Assembly: GCA_945898275.1 (NCBI GenBank)
Contig: CAMDHZ010000007.1
Coordinates: 62,001 to 126,000 of the forward strand
Reading direction: 5' to 3'
Length of the DNA stretch: 64,000 nt
Source of the DNA: Chitinophaga pinensis
Lineage (GTDB): Bacteria > Bacteroidota > Bacteroidia > UKL13-3
In this document: in pieces, positions 44,983-54,765 of the stretch
How the letters are laid out: each line of letters opens with the position of its first letter
Position numbering within the stretch: position 1 is the first letter of the stretch
Translations under genes and position numbers: made by a program
Notes under the pieces: generated by a model
The model's input: only the letters and a program-made list of their open reading frames with translations
The model's database searches: none
Told to the model about the DNA's origin: nothing

Positions 44983-46095
44983 ATGAATTTTTTAAAAGTC
45001 CTCTCCTATTTTAGTTTAAAAAACGAACTTGAAAGCTATGTTGAACTCAATGAAAAAATTGAATCTGGTGTAGTTTTTAAAGGAACCAATTTATGGGTTT
45101 TGGTGTTTGCCATTTTTCTTGCCTCATTAGGATTAAATGTTAATTCCCCCGCGGTTATCATTGGTGCCATGCTGGTTTCACCATTGATGGGCCCAATCAT
45201 GGGAATAGGATTTTCGATGGGTACTTATAATTTTTTATTGCTAAAAAAGTCTGCAAGAAACTTTGGTTTTGCCATCATTACCGCCTTAGTTACCTCAACA
45301 ATATTCTTTATTTTTTCTCCTATTCATGAAGCGCATTCAGAACTATTGGCTCGAACCAAACCCAATTTTTACGATGTTTTAATCGCTTTATTTGGTGGAT
45401 TGGCAGGCATATTTGGAACAGCCAGCAGACAAAAAGGAAATGTATTGCCAGGCGTGGCAATTGCCACAGCACTGATGCCGCCTTTATGCACAGCAGGATA
45501 TGGCTTATCTGACCTTAACCCAGAAATATTTTTTGGAGCCTTGTTTTTATTTACAATCAACACCGTTTTTATTGCTTGGGCAACTTATTTGGGGACTCGC
45601 TTTTTTAAAACACCATTGTTTCAATACCCAGAAATAGAAAGAGAAAAGAAGGCAAAAAGGTATATGTATGGTTTATTGTTGCTTACGCTAATACCAAGCA
45701 TTTACTTTGCTTATGATGCAGTTCAAAAGAATAATTTCAAACAAAATGCAACAAGGTTTGTGAATGAATTAAATGTGTCAAACGGAACTTTTCTCATCAA
45801 ACATGCCATCGATGAAAATGGTAAAAGTATTGAATTAACTTTTGCAGGCGCTGGGATTGACAGTGTTTACAAAGAATCCTTAAAGGAGAAATTAAGTCTT
45901 TATCAATTAAAAGAAGCCAAGCTAACTATAAGTCAAAGTATGAATTTCTTAGATGCAAATAAAGGAAACAAAAGTATCCAAGATTTGAATGCTACTATAG
46001 CATCTCTTAAAGCTGAAATGGCTTTATTACAAGAATCTATGCGTAAATTACAAGCTCAAAGCATGAAAGATTCTAGTGGTAACCATGCTCAATAA
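44983..46095 (+). CDS. DUF389 membrane protein
   Basis: 370 aa. Six or so membrane helices occupy residues 35-240, with the DUF389 core NVNSPAVIIGAMLVSPLMGPIMGIG and KGNVLPGVAIATALMPPLCTAGYGL. The C-terminal ~130 residues are soluble and partly coiled-coil (NATIASLKAEMALLQESMRKLQAQ). Function of the family is unknown. It follows the sulfate cluster by 51 bp but is widespread elsewhere, so a link to sulfate is not implied. Confidence 0.85.
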   Translation: MNFLKVLSYFSLKNELESYVELNEKIESGVVFKGTNLWVLVFAIFLASLGLNVNSPAVIIGAMLVSPLMGPIMGIGFSMGTYNFLLLKKSARNFGFAIITALVTSTIFFIFSPIHEAHSELLARTKPNFYDVLIALFGGLAGIFGTASRQKGNVLPGVAIATALMPPLCTAGYGLSDLNPEIFFGALFLFTINTVFIAWATYLGTRFFKTPLFQYPEIEREKKAKRYMYGLLLLTLIPSIYFAYDAVQKNNFKQNATRFVNELNVSNGTFLIKHAIDENGKSIELTFAGAGIDSVYKESLKEKLSLYQLKEAKLTISQSMNFLDANKGNKSIQDLNATIASLKAEMALLQESMRKLQAQSMKDSSGNHAQ

Positions 46096-46102
46096 TATTA
46101 AA

Positions 46103-47659
46103 ATGAAAAAAATAATACTCAACTGCCTTTTCATAGTTCTTAGTGTTAACTCCTTTTCTCAAAACACTTTTGTAAGAGATTCATTAGACAATTATATCAA
46201 AAGAGAAATGGAGAGATGGCAAGTTCCGGGCCTAGCCATAGCCATTGTAAAGGATGGAAAGGTTGTGCTTGCCAAGGGATATGGTGTTACCGCTATTCAA
46301 AATCCCAAAAAGGTGAATGAACTTACCTTGTTTCAAATTGCTTCTAACTCTAAAGCCTTTACTGGAACAGCCGTTGCGCAATTGCACGAAGAAAAAAAGA
46401 TTCATTTAGACTCGGCGGCCACAAAATACTTACCTTATTTTAAACTGTTTGAACCAAGCTCCACTCAACTGTGTACGGTGCGCGATTTATTGACACATCG
46501 CATTGGCCATGGCACCTTTCAAGGCGATTTTTTAAACTGGGGAAGCAACTTAACACGCAAAGAAATTGTAGAAAAAATGAGCCTTACCCAACCTAAGTAT
46601 CCCTTTAGATATACTTATGGTTATTGCAATGCAGGCTATATTGCAGCAGGTGAAATTATTCTGGCATCAAGCGGATTAACTTGGGATGAGTACCTAAACA
46701 CAAAGTATTTTCAACCTTTGGAAATGAAGCATACCAATACCTCTTATGCAACCATGAATACAGATGCAAATGCATGTGCACCACACACACTTTACCAAGG
46801 AACACTAACGCAAATTCCCTTAGCAAATATCGACAATATGGGAGCCTCTGCAGCTGTAAATTCTTGTGCAGCAGACATGGCCAATTGGTTGATCATGCAA
46901 TTAAACAATGGAACCTTCAACGGTAAAAGTATTGTTTCTTCAGCAGTACTAAGAGAAACTAGGAAATCTCAAATGGTGGTTAGGGATGTTAATTCAAAGA
47001 TATTTTCTGGCAAGCATTTCAATAACTATGGACTTGGCTGGGCAAGTTCTGATTATTATGGCAAACGCGTTTATGAGCACAGTGGCGGAGCGAATGGTTT
47101 TGTAACCAAAACAGAATTTATGCCCGAAGAAAACTTAGGTGTTTTGGTTTATACGAATTCCGATGCAAACTCTTTGTACGATGCCCTACCCAAACAAATA
47201 TTAGAAGCTTACTTAAACCTGCCTTACAGAAATATCAGTCAGATTTATTTTGATGCAGGTGCAGAAAGTAGGGAAAAAGAGTTAAGGGCTACAGACAGCT
47301 TAATAGCCATGGCAGCTAGTTCAAGGCCAGAAGATTTTGATACAAAACGATTAATTGGATATTATCAAAATGTCTTTTATGGAAAGATTGCCTTGTTTGA
47401 ACGCAAAGGTAAATTGATGTTGTGGATGGAACATCACCCTAAAAACATAGCCACCTTAAGTTATTTAGATGAAAATAAATTTGTTACCGTTTACTCAGAC
47501 TTAACTTGTGGAATTGAGTTGAGTAAAGTTAAGTTAGAGAACAATAAACCACAGTCTATTACCATAAAGGTTAATGACTTTATTGACTACGAATCCTACG
47601 AGTTTGAATTTATTGGCATCCCTAAGGATGTAAAGTTTCCACCGGAAATACCGCGTTAG
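46103..47659 (+). CDS. Secreted beta-lactamase-family serine hydrolase
   Basis: About 518 aa from ATG 46103, where the signal peptide MKKIILNCLFIVLSVNSFSQ begins; the longer frame overlaps the DUF389 gene. A serine beta-lactamase/class C-like penicillin-binding fold: SxxK as SNSK (about 81-84), the YxN site in YGYCNAGY, and the HSGG triad in YEHSGGANGF. The C-terminal ~100 residues form a lipocalin-like DUF3471 domain. Probably a periplasmic esterase or D-peptidase, not necessarily a lactamase. The 3' end overlaps the convergent HMG-CoA lyase by 38 bp. Confidence 0.85.
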   Translation: MKKIILNCLFIVLSVNSFSQNTFVRDSLDNYIKREMERWQVPGLAIAIVKDGKVVLAKGYGVTAIQNPKKVNELTLFQIASNSKAFTGTAVAQLHEEKKIHLDSAATKYLPYFKLFEPSSTQLCTVRDLLTHRIGHGTFQGDFLNWGSNLTRKEIVEKMSLTQPKYPFRYTYGYCNAGYIAAGEIILASSGLTWDEYLNTKYFQPLEMKHTNTSYATMNTDANACAPHTLYQGTLTQIPLANIDNMGASAAVNSCAADMANWLIMQLNNGTFNGKSIVSSAVLRETRKSQMVVRDVNSKIFSGKHFNNYGLGWASSDYYGKRVYEHSGGANGFVTKTEFMPEENLGVLVYTNSDANSLYDALPKQILEAYLNLPYRNISQIYFDAGAESREKELRATDSLIAMAASSRPEDFDTKRLIGYYQNVFYGKIALFERKGKLMLWMEHHPKNIATLSYLDENKFVTVYSDLTCGIELSKVKLENNKPQSITIKVNDFIDYESYEFEFIGIPKDVKFPPEIPR

Positions 47660-48491
47660 CCATTAGCATTGCTTCTTCAAAAACTGCTCTATTTATACCG
47701 TGGTTAATACTTTTAGCATCTAAATAGGCTAACACATTTTCCATTGGCATGTTTCCAGTGAGCGAATCAGCGGCCATTGGGCAGCCGCCAAAACCTTTGA
47801 TAGCACCATCAAATCGGCGACAACCGCCTTCCCATGCAGCAACAACCTTCTCTTCCCAAGTATCGGGGGTGGTATGTAAATGGGCACCAAAGGTAATTTT
47901 AGGTAAGGCCGGAATTAATTCAGAAAAAATGGATTGAATAGACGCTGGCGTTCCAACGCCAATGGTATCACTTAAAGATAATATTTCAATTCCCATTTGT
48001 GCCATTTTCTCACTCCAATGGATTAATAAATCAGCATTCCAAGGGTCGCCATAAGGATTTCCAAAGCCCATACTTAAATAGACCACTAAGGTTTTCCCAT
48101 GTTTTATACAAAGATTTTGAATCGCACTAACTGTTGCTAAGGAATCTTCAATACTTGAATTGGTATTTCGTTGTTGAAAAGTCTCTGAAATTGAAAAAGG
48201 AAATCCTATATACTGGATTTGTTTATAATTACAGGCGGTTTCTGCCCCTCTTTGGTTGGCAACTATGGCTAAAAGTTTGGTTTGAATGCCATCTATGTTA
48301 AGTTTATTTAAAACTTCTGGGGTGTCTGCAAGCTGTGGAATTGCTTTTGGAGAGACAAAACTTCCAAAGTCTAAACTGTGAAAACCCGCTCTCAGCAAGA
48401 GGTTTAGGTAGTTTACCTTGGTTTCGGTTGGGATAAATTGGTGTATGCCTTGCATAGCATCCCTCGGACATTCAATTAGTTCTAGTGCCAT
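47622..48491 (-). CDS. mvaB: Hydroxymethylglutaryl-CoA lyase
   Basis: 289 aa from ATG 48491; an in-frame start 10 codons upstream is less likely because family members begin close to the LELIECPRDAMQG motif. It cleaves HMG-CoA to acetoacetate and acetyl-CoA, the end of leucine breakdown. The TIM-barrel enzyme keeps the catalytic Arg and Asp in PRDAMQG, the metal-binding HLH in FGAHLHTTPD, and the Cys loop FGGCPMAADSLTGNMPMENV. Divergent from the DUF349 gene. Confidence 0.9.
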   Translation of the reverse strand: MALELIECPRDAMQGIHQFIPTETKVNYLNLLLRAGFHSLDFGSFVSPKAIPQLADTPEVLNKLNIDGIQTKLLAIVANQRGAETACNYKQIQYIGFPFSISETFQQRNTNSSIEDSLATVSAIQNLCIKHGKTLVVYLSMGFGNPYGDPWNADLLIHWSEKMAQMGIEILSLSDTIGVGTPASIQSIFSELIPALPKITFGAHLHTTPDTWEEKVVAAWEGGCRRFDGAIKGFGGCPMAADSLTGNMPMENVLAYLDAKSINHGINRAVFEEAMLMANAVFPVETLHP

Positions 48492-48541
48492 TAAAAGATA
48501 ATTTTCAAAAAATACAAGCACAAAATTATGGCTTTAATCCC

Positions 48542-48549
48542 TATTTTTG
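48542..48549 (+). promoter_or_regulatory. -7 box upstream of the DUF349 gene
   Basis: TATTTTTG matches TAnnTTTG, 36 nt before the ATG. No TTG lies at the expected distance, so only the -7 element is supported. Confidence 0.35.
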
Positions 48550-48585
48550 ACGTCCTATAATTTAGAATCGTAAGTATAACGACAC

Positions 48586-50475
48586 ATGAACCAAGAGTTG
48601 GAAAATGTAAGCAATGAACCAATGGAAGAAATAACTCCTATGGTAAATGAGCCGCTAATGGAAGTAACAGAGACCTTCCATGCAGCAGAATTAATTGATG
48701 AAGAGAACGAATTAGATGTAGTTGAAGAACTGCCTGATTATAGTCTTTTTACCAAAGAGGATTTGCTAAAAGCCGCCTTAGAAGCAGCTGCTAGCAAACA
48801 AATCGACGAAGCGCTCTTGGTTTTTAAAACTATTAGACCCTTTTTAGAACAACAAATTTCTGAAGAAAAAGCAGAAGCTTTAGCGAAATTTATTGAAGAA
48901 GGTGGCGAAAAAGACAACTTCGAATTCAAGGCAGATGCGAATAAAGAAGCTTTTAACAAGGCTTTCCAAGAGTTAAAGCTTAAAAAAGAAGATGCTAAAA
49001 GACGTCAAGAAGAGGAGAAAAAAGAAAATCTTCGGAAGAAAGAGGCGATTTTAGAGGAAATTAAAAAGCTAAATGATTCTGAAGAAACAGCTAACAGCAT
49101 CAAACGTCTCAAAGAATTGCAAGCCGAATGGAAGCTTATCAAAAATGTTCCTAAAGAAAATGTAGACTCTTTATGGGAAAGTTATAGGGTATTAATAGAA
49201 ATATTTTACGATAGACTTTCTATTAACAATGAACTTAAGGAATTAGATCGTAGTAAAAACCTTGGACTTAAAATAGAATTGATTTCAAAGGTGAATGAGT
49301 TATTGTCTGAACAAAATATCAAAAAGGCACTCATTGGTGCTAAGAAACTTCAAGAAGAATGGAGGTATATTGGTCCTGTAGATCGTGAAGCTTCTGAAGA
49401 TATTTGGAATCGTTTTAAAACTGAAGTAGATAAAGTTTACACTCAGATAAAAGAAAAAACTGAGGCATTAGAATCAGTTAGGCAAGAAAACCTTGCCAAA
49501 AAGCAAGAGTTATTGTTGAAAGCCAAAGAAATGGCCGATTTCAAAACCACCCGCATAAAAGATTGGATGGAACAAAGCTTAGCAGCCAATGAATTAATGG
49601 AAGCTTGGAGAAAAATTGGACATGTACCTATGTCGGTTCGCGACCAAGTTTGGAATGAATTTAGAGAGGCGAGAAACAGCTTTTTTAACAACAAAAACGT
49701 ATTCTTTAAAAGCATGCATGCCGAGCGCAATGCAAACTTAAAAGCCAAAGAAGAACTTTGTGTAAGGGCTGAAACCATTGCTGCCAATCCAATAGATTGG
49801 GCCAAATTAACTGAAGAAATCAAAAAGCTTCAAGAAGATTGGAAAAAAATTGGCATGGCTCCTGAAAAGGTAAATGATGCTGTTTGGAAGAGATTTAGAT
49901 CTGCTTGCGACAGTTTCTTCGAAAAGAAATCTGAACGTTATGCTTCGCAACAACAAGAACAAATCCAAAACTTAGAAGCCAAAAGTGCATTGATAGAAAA
50001 GCTTGAAGCCTTGAGCAATAGTGAACAAGAAAACAACTTATTCAACGATCTCAGACAAATTCAAAGTGAATGGAATGGAATTGGGTATGTTCCAGCAAAA
50101 AATAAAGACGCAATTACCAAGAAATACAATGAATTGTTAGATAAGTTGTATGGTAAAAACAAACAATTAAATAAAGATTCAAGAGAAGACCGCGAAAAAC
50201 AAAACTTTGAATTTTTGGCAAACTCTCCTAATGGTTCACAAAAGTTACAAAGAGAAGAAAAAGTATTAATGGAGCGCATTCGTGGCTTGAAAAAGGACAT
50301 TGAAACTTGGGACAATAACTTAGGATTCTTCAAAGGCGGAAACCAAAAGAATCCTTTGGCAGAGCAAATACTAGCTAAAATTGAAATCGCTCATAAGCAC
50401 ATTGCAGGGTTGGAAGAAAAGGTAAAAATGTTGAGAGACATCAAAAACAAACCCGCTGATACTATCGAATCCTAA
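48586..50475 (+). CDS. DUF349 repeat protein
   Basis: 629 aa, highly charged and helical. About five copies of the DUF349 unit occur, each with the mark W-K-x-I/V then VxxxxxxxxWxxF/Y (LQAEWKLIKNVPKENVDSLW, LQEEWRYIGPVDREASEDIW, LMEAWRKIGHVPMSVRDQVW, LQEDWKKIGMAPEKVNDAVW, IQSEWNGIGYVPAKNKDAI). The last ~60 residues form a coiled coil. Cytoplasmic; function of the family is not established. The methyltransferase starts 3 bp after its stop. Confidence 0.85.
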   Translation: MNQELENVSNEPMEEITPMVNEPLMEVTETFHAAELIDEENELDVVEELPDYSLFTKEDLLKAALEAAASKQIDEALLVFKTIRPFLEQQISEEKAEALAKFIEEGGEKDNFEFKADANKEAFNKAFQELKLKKEDAKRRQEEEKKENLRKKEAILEEIKKLNDSEETANSIKRLKELQAEWKLIKNVPKENVDSLWESYRVLIEIFYDRLSINNELKELDRSKNLGLKIELISKVNELLSEQNIKKALIGAKKLQEEWRYIGPVDREASEDIWNRFKTEVDKVYTQIKEKTEALESVRQENLAKKQELLLKAKEMADFKTTRIKDWMEQSLAANELMEAWRKIGHVPMSVRDQVWNEFREARNSFFNNKNVFFKSMHAERNANLKAKEELCVRAETIAANPIDWAKLTEEIKKLQEDWKKIGMAPEKVNDAVWKRFRSACDSFFEKKSERYASQQQEQIQNLEAKSALIEKLEALSNSEQENNLFNDLRQIQSEWNGIGYVPAKNKDAITKKYNELLDKLYGKNKQLNKDSREDREKQNFEFLANSPNGSQKLQREEKVLMERIRGLKKDIETWDNNLGFFKGGNQKNPLAEQILAKIEIAHKHIAGLEEKVKMLRDIKNKPADTIES

Positions 50476-50478
50476 CCC

Positions 50479-51258
50479 TTGAGCGGGCTAAATTCACATT
50501 ATTTAAAAAACTTAATGCAGCACTATCTTACGGCAACACGTATAGATGTGCTGCATTCTCCTTTTGTATTTGAGCTGTACCAAAATTGTATTGCCAAAGA
50601 AGGAAACTTAAACGCGTATCATACCATCGAGCAAATTCGCTCAAAACTGCGCTCGGTTCAAACCGAAATTAATTTTGAAGACTTTGGCGCCTCCCAAAAA
50701 AGCAGGACGGTAACAGTAAAAGAACTTGCCAAGCAACATTTGAAACCGGCAAGAATTGGACAAATTTTAAATAGAATCATTCAGTTTAAAAAGTACCATT
50801 CCATATTAGAACTTGGCACTTCATTAGGCATTACATCCTGCTATTTGGCAAATTCGCCCAATGCCCATTTAACCACTATTGAAGGCAGCAAAGCCGTTTG
50901 GGAACAAGCTCAGCTAAGCTTTGAAAAAACCAAGCTACAACCTAAAATTACGAGTTTGTGTGGCACTTTTGATGCTGCTCTTCCTGAAATTTTAGCTAAA
51001 AATCCCATTTATGATTTTATTTTCATTGATGGAAACCATAGCTATGAAGCAACCTTGCGTTATGTTAAAATGCTACAACCCTATTTGTCTAAAAATGGCC
51101 TATTAATTTTAGATGACATTTACTGGAGCACAGGCATGACAAAGGCTTGGAAAGAGGTAAGCAAAGAATATACAGTGAGCATCGACCTGTTTTTTATTGG
51201 CATCTTAAGTAATAGAACAGAACAAGCCAAAGAAGATTTTAAATTGAGGGTTTGGTAA
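50479..51258 (+). CDS. Class I SAM-dependent methyltransferase (O-methyltransferase-like)
   Basis: 259 aa. The start may be the TTG at 50479 (3 bp after the DUF349 stop) or the ATG at 50515 (MQHYLTATRIDVLHSPFVF). Motif I is ILELGTSLGITSCYLA, then the acidic loop at TIEGSK, and FIDGNHSYEATLRYV with LLILDDIYWSTGM at the catalytic-metal position, as in catechol/caffeoyl-CoA-type methyltransferases. Substrate unknown. An exact iterated-palindrome copy (50655-50664) is read as SVQTE. Confidence 0.82.
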   Translation: MSGLNSHYLKNLMQHYLTATRIDVLHSPFVFELYQNCIAKEGNLNAYHTIEQIRSKLRSVQTEINFEDFGASQKSRTVTVKELAKQHLKPARIGQILNRIIQFKKYHSILELGTSLGITSCYLANSPNAHLTTIEGSKAVWEQAQLSFEKTKLQPKITSLCGTFDAALPEILAKNPIYDFIFIDGNHSYEATLRYVKMLQPYLSKNGLLILDDIYWSTGMTKAWKEVSKEYTVSIDLFFIGILSNRTEQAKEDFKLRVW

Positions 51259-51276
51259 AACTGAAATTTTACCAAA
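51251..51276. terminator. Hairpin shared by convergent methyltransferase and toxin genes
   Basis: TTTGGTAAAA-N6-TTTTACCAAA: a 10-bp perfect stem that contains both stop codons. A T-rich tail follows on the plus strand (TTACTTTTACTTCTTT), so a bidirectional terminator is plausible. Confidence 0.5.
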
Positions 51277-51655
51277 TTACTTTTACTTCTTTATACAATA
51301 GAAAATTTCTGTCCTTAGATAATATAGTAAGATTTTCAAATATACATTGTGAAATTATAATTCTATCAAAAGGATCCCTATGGTGAATTTCAAGTTGATT
51401 TAACCTAATTATATGTTCAAAGTCAATTGCAAGGAGCTCTATATTGTTTTTATATATTTCATGTTTTAAATCCTCTAGACTCACATCTAATTTCAACTTA
51501 CCTAAATTAAGCTTAATTGTTATTTCCCAAATAGAGGCAATACTTAAATAGAGCTTGTTTGCCTCATTTTCAATTTTTTCTCTCGCAATAACAGAAAGAT
51601 TTTCGTTGCCTTGTAGGAACCAAAGAAATGAATGTGTATCTAATAAAAACTCCAC
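51269..51655 (-). CDS. PIN-domain toxin (VapC-like)
   Basis: 128 aa. A PIN-fold RNase toxin: FLLDTHSFLWFL (first catalytic Asp), SIASIWEITIKLNLGKL (conserved Glu), HHRDPFDRIIISQ (second acidic pair) and LTILSKDRNF (last Asp). It starts GTG at 51655, sharing one base with the antitoxin stop codon (TAGTG), a usual toxin-antitoxin overlap. Confidence 0.9.
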   Translation of the reverse strand: MEFLLDTHSFLWFLQGNENLSVIAREKIENEANKLYLSIASIWEITIKLNLGKLKLDVSLEDLKHEIYKNNIELLAIDFEHIIRLNQLEIHHRDPFDRIIISQCIFENLTILSKDRNFLLYKEVKVIW

Positions 51656-51876
51656 TACATATAGGATTTAAAATCCTCTAAAGGTGCGTCAAAATCTTCT
51701 GTTAGAGAAATCTTTCCTTTTAAACTTCCAAACGCTCTTTTACCCCTATTTTTTGTTTCATTTGAAAAAGTCTCACTTTTAGATTTCTCTATTAGTTTTT
51801 CAATAAAGCTTTTCACTTCCAACTTTAATTTTTCAGGAAGTGTTTCTATTATGGTATATAGAGATGGGGAAGTCAT
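51655..51876 (-). CDS. DUF2281-type antitoxin (VapB-like)
   Basis: 73 aa. The N-terminal helix LYTIIETLPEKLKLEVKSFIEKLIEKSK is the DUF2281 signature, and the C-terminal part, RAFGSLKGKISLTEDFDAPLEDFK, is the segment that usually wraps the PIN toxin. First gene of the pair. The 164-bp gap to the ligase gene is AT-rich, with a small TGAAGTT/AACTTCA dyad that could be the autoregulatory operator; I see no other feature in it. Confidence 0.85.
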   Translation of the reverse strand: MTSPSLYTIIETLPEKLKLEVKSFIEKLIEKSKSETFSNETKNRGKRAFGSLKGKISLTEDFDAPLEDFKSYM

Positions 51877-52040
51877 TTTATTATTGCTTATTCAAAAATA
51901 GTAAATTTATAAGATGTAAAAACACAATACTATAGAATTAAATATCAAAAACACGATTTAAACAATCGATATGAAGTTCTGTCCAACTCAAATTACTCAT
52001 TCTGCTTGAAACTTCATCAGATTTCCCTTAAGTTCGAGCC

Positions 52041-54725
52041 ATGACAGCACGTATCAAAATTGGGATATTTTTTGGCGGAAATAGCCGCGAGCGAGAAGTT
52101 TCTTTTGCCGGTGGCAGAACCGTTTACGACAACTTAGATAAAACCCTATTTGAACCAGTTCCAATTTTTGTTGATTCCTTTAACAACTTCATTTTACTCG
52201 ATTGGCACTTTATCTACAAAGGCTCTATTAGAGACTTCTACCCTCCTGTTCAGTTTTTACCTGAAGCAAAAATTGACGTTCAAGTATATGCCGAAAACAT
52301 AGCCACTGCCTACGCTGATAATGGCAAAACCATGGCTACCAAAATTGGTAAAATCATAAAAGTAGAAGGCCTCAAAGAGCTCATAGATTTTGCATTTCTG
52401 GCGCTGCATGGCAATTTTGGCGAAGATGGCACCTTGCAAGGTTTATTAGAATGGCAAGGTATTCCATACAGTGGCTCAGGTATTCTACCTTCTGCCTTAG
52501 GCATGAACAAACGCTTGCAGAAAGAATGGATGCAGGCCGCTGGATTGCCAATTCCAAAATATATCAGTCTGCAAAAAACTGCCCTAAATGAAGTACGAAA
52601 AGCATTTAATCAAGCCAAGAAAACAGTAGGCCTTCCTTTTGTAATTAAACCCGCCAATCAAGGCAGTTCTGTGGGCGTGAGCGTCATTCAAGAAGAAAAT
52701 CTTGAAACATTTGAACTAGCCCTTCAAAAAGCATTTTTTGTTCAAACCATTAAAGCCAAAGAATGGAGCTCAAAATCAAAAGTAGAAAAAGTACAGTGGC
52801 TTCAAAAAATCACAGATGTTAAAGAAGGTGTTGGATTGCCTGCATTTGTGAACCAAAAATTAATACACCACCCAGAAGAATTGTTTAAGGTTTTAGAATC
52901 ACAGTCTAAAAAAGGGAATGAGGTAAGTATTGAAAGCATTTACAGCGAAACCGAATGTTTAATTGAATCCTTTATTGAAGGCAGAGAATTCTCTTGTATT
53001 GTGCTTAGAAATGAAGATGGTTCTGCCGTGGCGTTGCCCCCTACCGAAATTGTGAAAGGCAGCGAAGTGTATGATTATAAAAGCAAATACTTGCCGGGAA
53101 GAAGCAGAAAAATTACTCCCATTGATTTAGACGAAAAAGGAATTCAGAACATTAGGAAAGCATGTGCGCATTTGTTTAACTTTTTCAACTTTCATGTATA
53201 TGCGCGCATTGATGGTTTTTTGAGCAAAGACGGTCAATTGTTTTTAAATGACCCAAACACTACCTCGGGCATGATGCCTTCTTCCTTTTTCTTTCACCAA
53301 GCAGCAGAAATTGGTTTGAACCCAAGCCAATTTTTAACCTACATCATTAGAACTTCCTTGAAAGAAAGGGTGAACAGCCAATCTATTCACTTTAAACATG
53401 CACAATTATTAGAAAGTTTAAATAAATTATTGAGCCTAAACAAAAGCAAAAAAGCCAATAAGAAGCGTGTGGCAGTGCTTATGGGTGGTTACAGCACAGA
53501 AAGACATATCTCTGTAGAAAGTGGTAGAAACATTTATGAGAAACTAGCTTCCTCAGACACTTATGCCCCATTCCCAGTATTTGTAACGGGCAATGATGAG
53601 GCACATGAATTGTTTTTATTGCCTATCAACATCATGCTCAAAGACAATGCAGATGATATCAAAGAAAAAGTAATGCATTATCACCGCCCGGCTATCATGC
53701 AAAAAATTGCAGATGAATGCAAAGACCTGCTTGCCATGTACAGTCAGGGAGGACTGTTTGAACCAAAAAAGATTACCTACGCAGAACTCAAAAAAATGTC
53801 GGATGCGGTGTTTATAGCGCTTCATGGCAGACCGGGAGAAGACGGAACGGTTCAAAAAGAATTAAATAAATTAAAGATTCCATTCAACGGTTCTGATGTG
53901 GCCAGTTCACAAATTACCATCAATAAATTTGACACCAATGCCTTGCTTAAAAAGAAAGGATTTTTGGTAGCAGAACATTATTTGGTGCAAGAAAATGAAT
54001 GGAAAGAGCATGCTGATAAAATCATTGCAAAGATTGAGAAAATAGGCTACCCACTTATTGCCAAGCCAGCTGATGATGGATGCAGCAGTGCTGTTAAAAA
54101 GATTAAGAATCGCGCCGAACTAGAAAACTATGCCAGTGGCGTATTTAGACCAGCATTGGAGATAAGTGCCGAACTTAGGAGCTTGCTCATGCTTTCTGAA
54201 AAAGAAGAGTTTCCAAAAAAACGCTTCTTTTTAGTAGAGAAATTTGTAGAAAAAGGCAAAGCCCAACATTTTTTGGAAGTAACAGGTGGCATGCTTACTT
54301 CCTACAAAGGAAACAAGTTACAGTACGAAACTTTTGAACCCAGCGAAACCTTAGCAGAAAGTGAAATCTTAAGTTTGGAAGAGAAATTTTTAGCAGGTCA
54401 AGGACAAAACATCACTCCTGCCAGGTATGCAAAAACGCCTAGGCTCAACCAAAACATTAGCAAAAAAGTACAAGAAGTTTTAAAGGCTGGAGCCAAGGCA
54501 TTAGGCGTAGAAGGATATTGCAGAATAGATGCCTTTGTAAGAATATATGCAAACAATCAAATAGAAGTAATTTTTATCGAAGTTAATTCACTGCCCGGCA
54601 TGACCCCTGCCACGGCAATCTTTCATCAATGTGCCTTAAATGGCTATAAACCTTATGAGTTTATTGATAAGATTTTGCAGTTTGGTGAGGAGCGGTTGAG
54701 GCTGAAAAAAGGTTCGAAAAACTAG
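52041..54725 (+). CDS. ddl: Double-length D-alanine-D-alanine ligase (two tandem ligase domains)
   Basis: 894 aa, against ~310-370 for a normal Ddl. Residues about 1-445 and 474-894 are each a full ATP-grasp D-Ala-D-Ala ligase, joined by a Lys-rich linker. Half 1 keeps REREVS, HGNFGEDGT, IKPANQGSSVG and ARIDGF, but its metal loop reads NDPNTTSGM where NEVNTLPGM is usual. Half 2 keeps TERHIS, HGRPGEDGT, CRIDAF and the canonical IEVNSLPGM, but its phosphate loop is KPADDGCSSAV. Both halves therefore look folded but diverged. It would supply D-Ala-D-Ala for peptidoglycan. A palindrome copy (53313-53322) is read as IGLNPS. Confidence 0.9.
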   Translation: MTARIKIGIFFGGNSREREVSFAGGRTVYDNLDKTLFEPVPIFVDSFNNFILLDWHFIYKGSIRDFYPPVQFLPEAKIDVQVYAENIATAYADNGKTMATKIGKIIKVEGLKELIDFAFLALHGNFGEDGTLQGLLEWQGIPYSGSGILPSALGMNKRLQKEWMQAAGLPIPKYISLQKTALNEVRKAFNQAKKTVGLPFVIKPANQGSSVGVSVIQEENLETFELALQKAFFVQTIKAKEWSSKSKVEKVQWLQKITDVKEGVGLPAFVNQKLIHHPEELFKVLESQSKKGNEVSIESIYSETECLIESFIEGREFSCIVLRNEDGSAVALPPTEIVKGSEVYDYKSKYLPGRSRKITPIDLDEKGIQNIRKACAHLFNFFNFHVYARIDGFLSKDGQLFLNDPNTTSGMMPSSFFFHQAAEIGLNPSQFLTYIIRTSLKERVNSQSIHFKHAQLLESLNKLLSLNKSKKANKKRVAVLMGGYSTERHISVESGRNIYEKLASSDTYAPFPVFVTGNDEAHELFLLPINIMLKDNADDIKEKVMHYHRPAIMQKIADECKDLLAMYSQGGLFEPKKITYAELKKMSDAVFIALHGRPGEDGTVQKELNKLKIPFNGSDVASSQITINKFDTNALLKKKGFLVAEHYLVQENEWKEHADKIIAKIEKIGYPLIAKPADDGCSSAVKKIKNRAELENYASGVFRPALEISAELRSLLMLSEKEEFPKKRFFLVEKFVEKGKAQHFLEVTGGMLTSYKGNKLQYETFEPSETLAESEILSLEEKFLAGQGQNITPARYAKTPRLNQNISKKVQEVLKAGAKALGVEGYCRIDAFVRIYANNQIEVIFIEVNSLPGMTPATAIFHQCALNGYKPYEFIDKILQFGEERLRLKKGSKN

Positions 54726-54765
54726 TTTAGGTTAAATTTAAAAATTCATACAAATCTATTAATGC

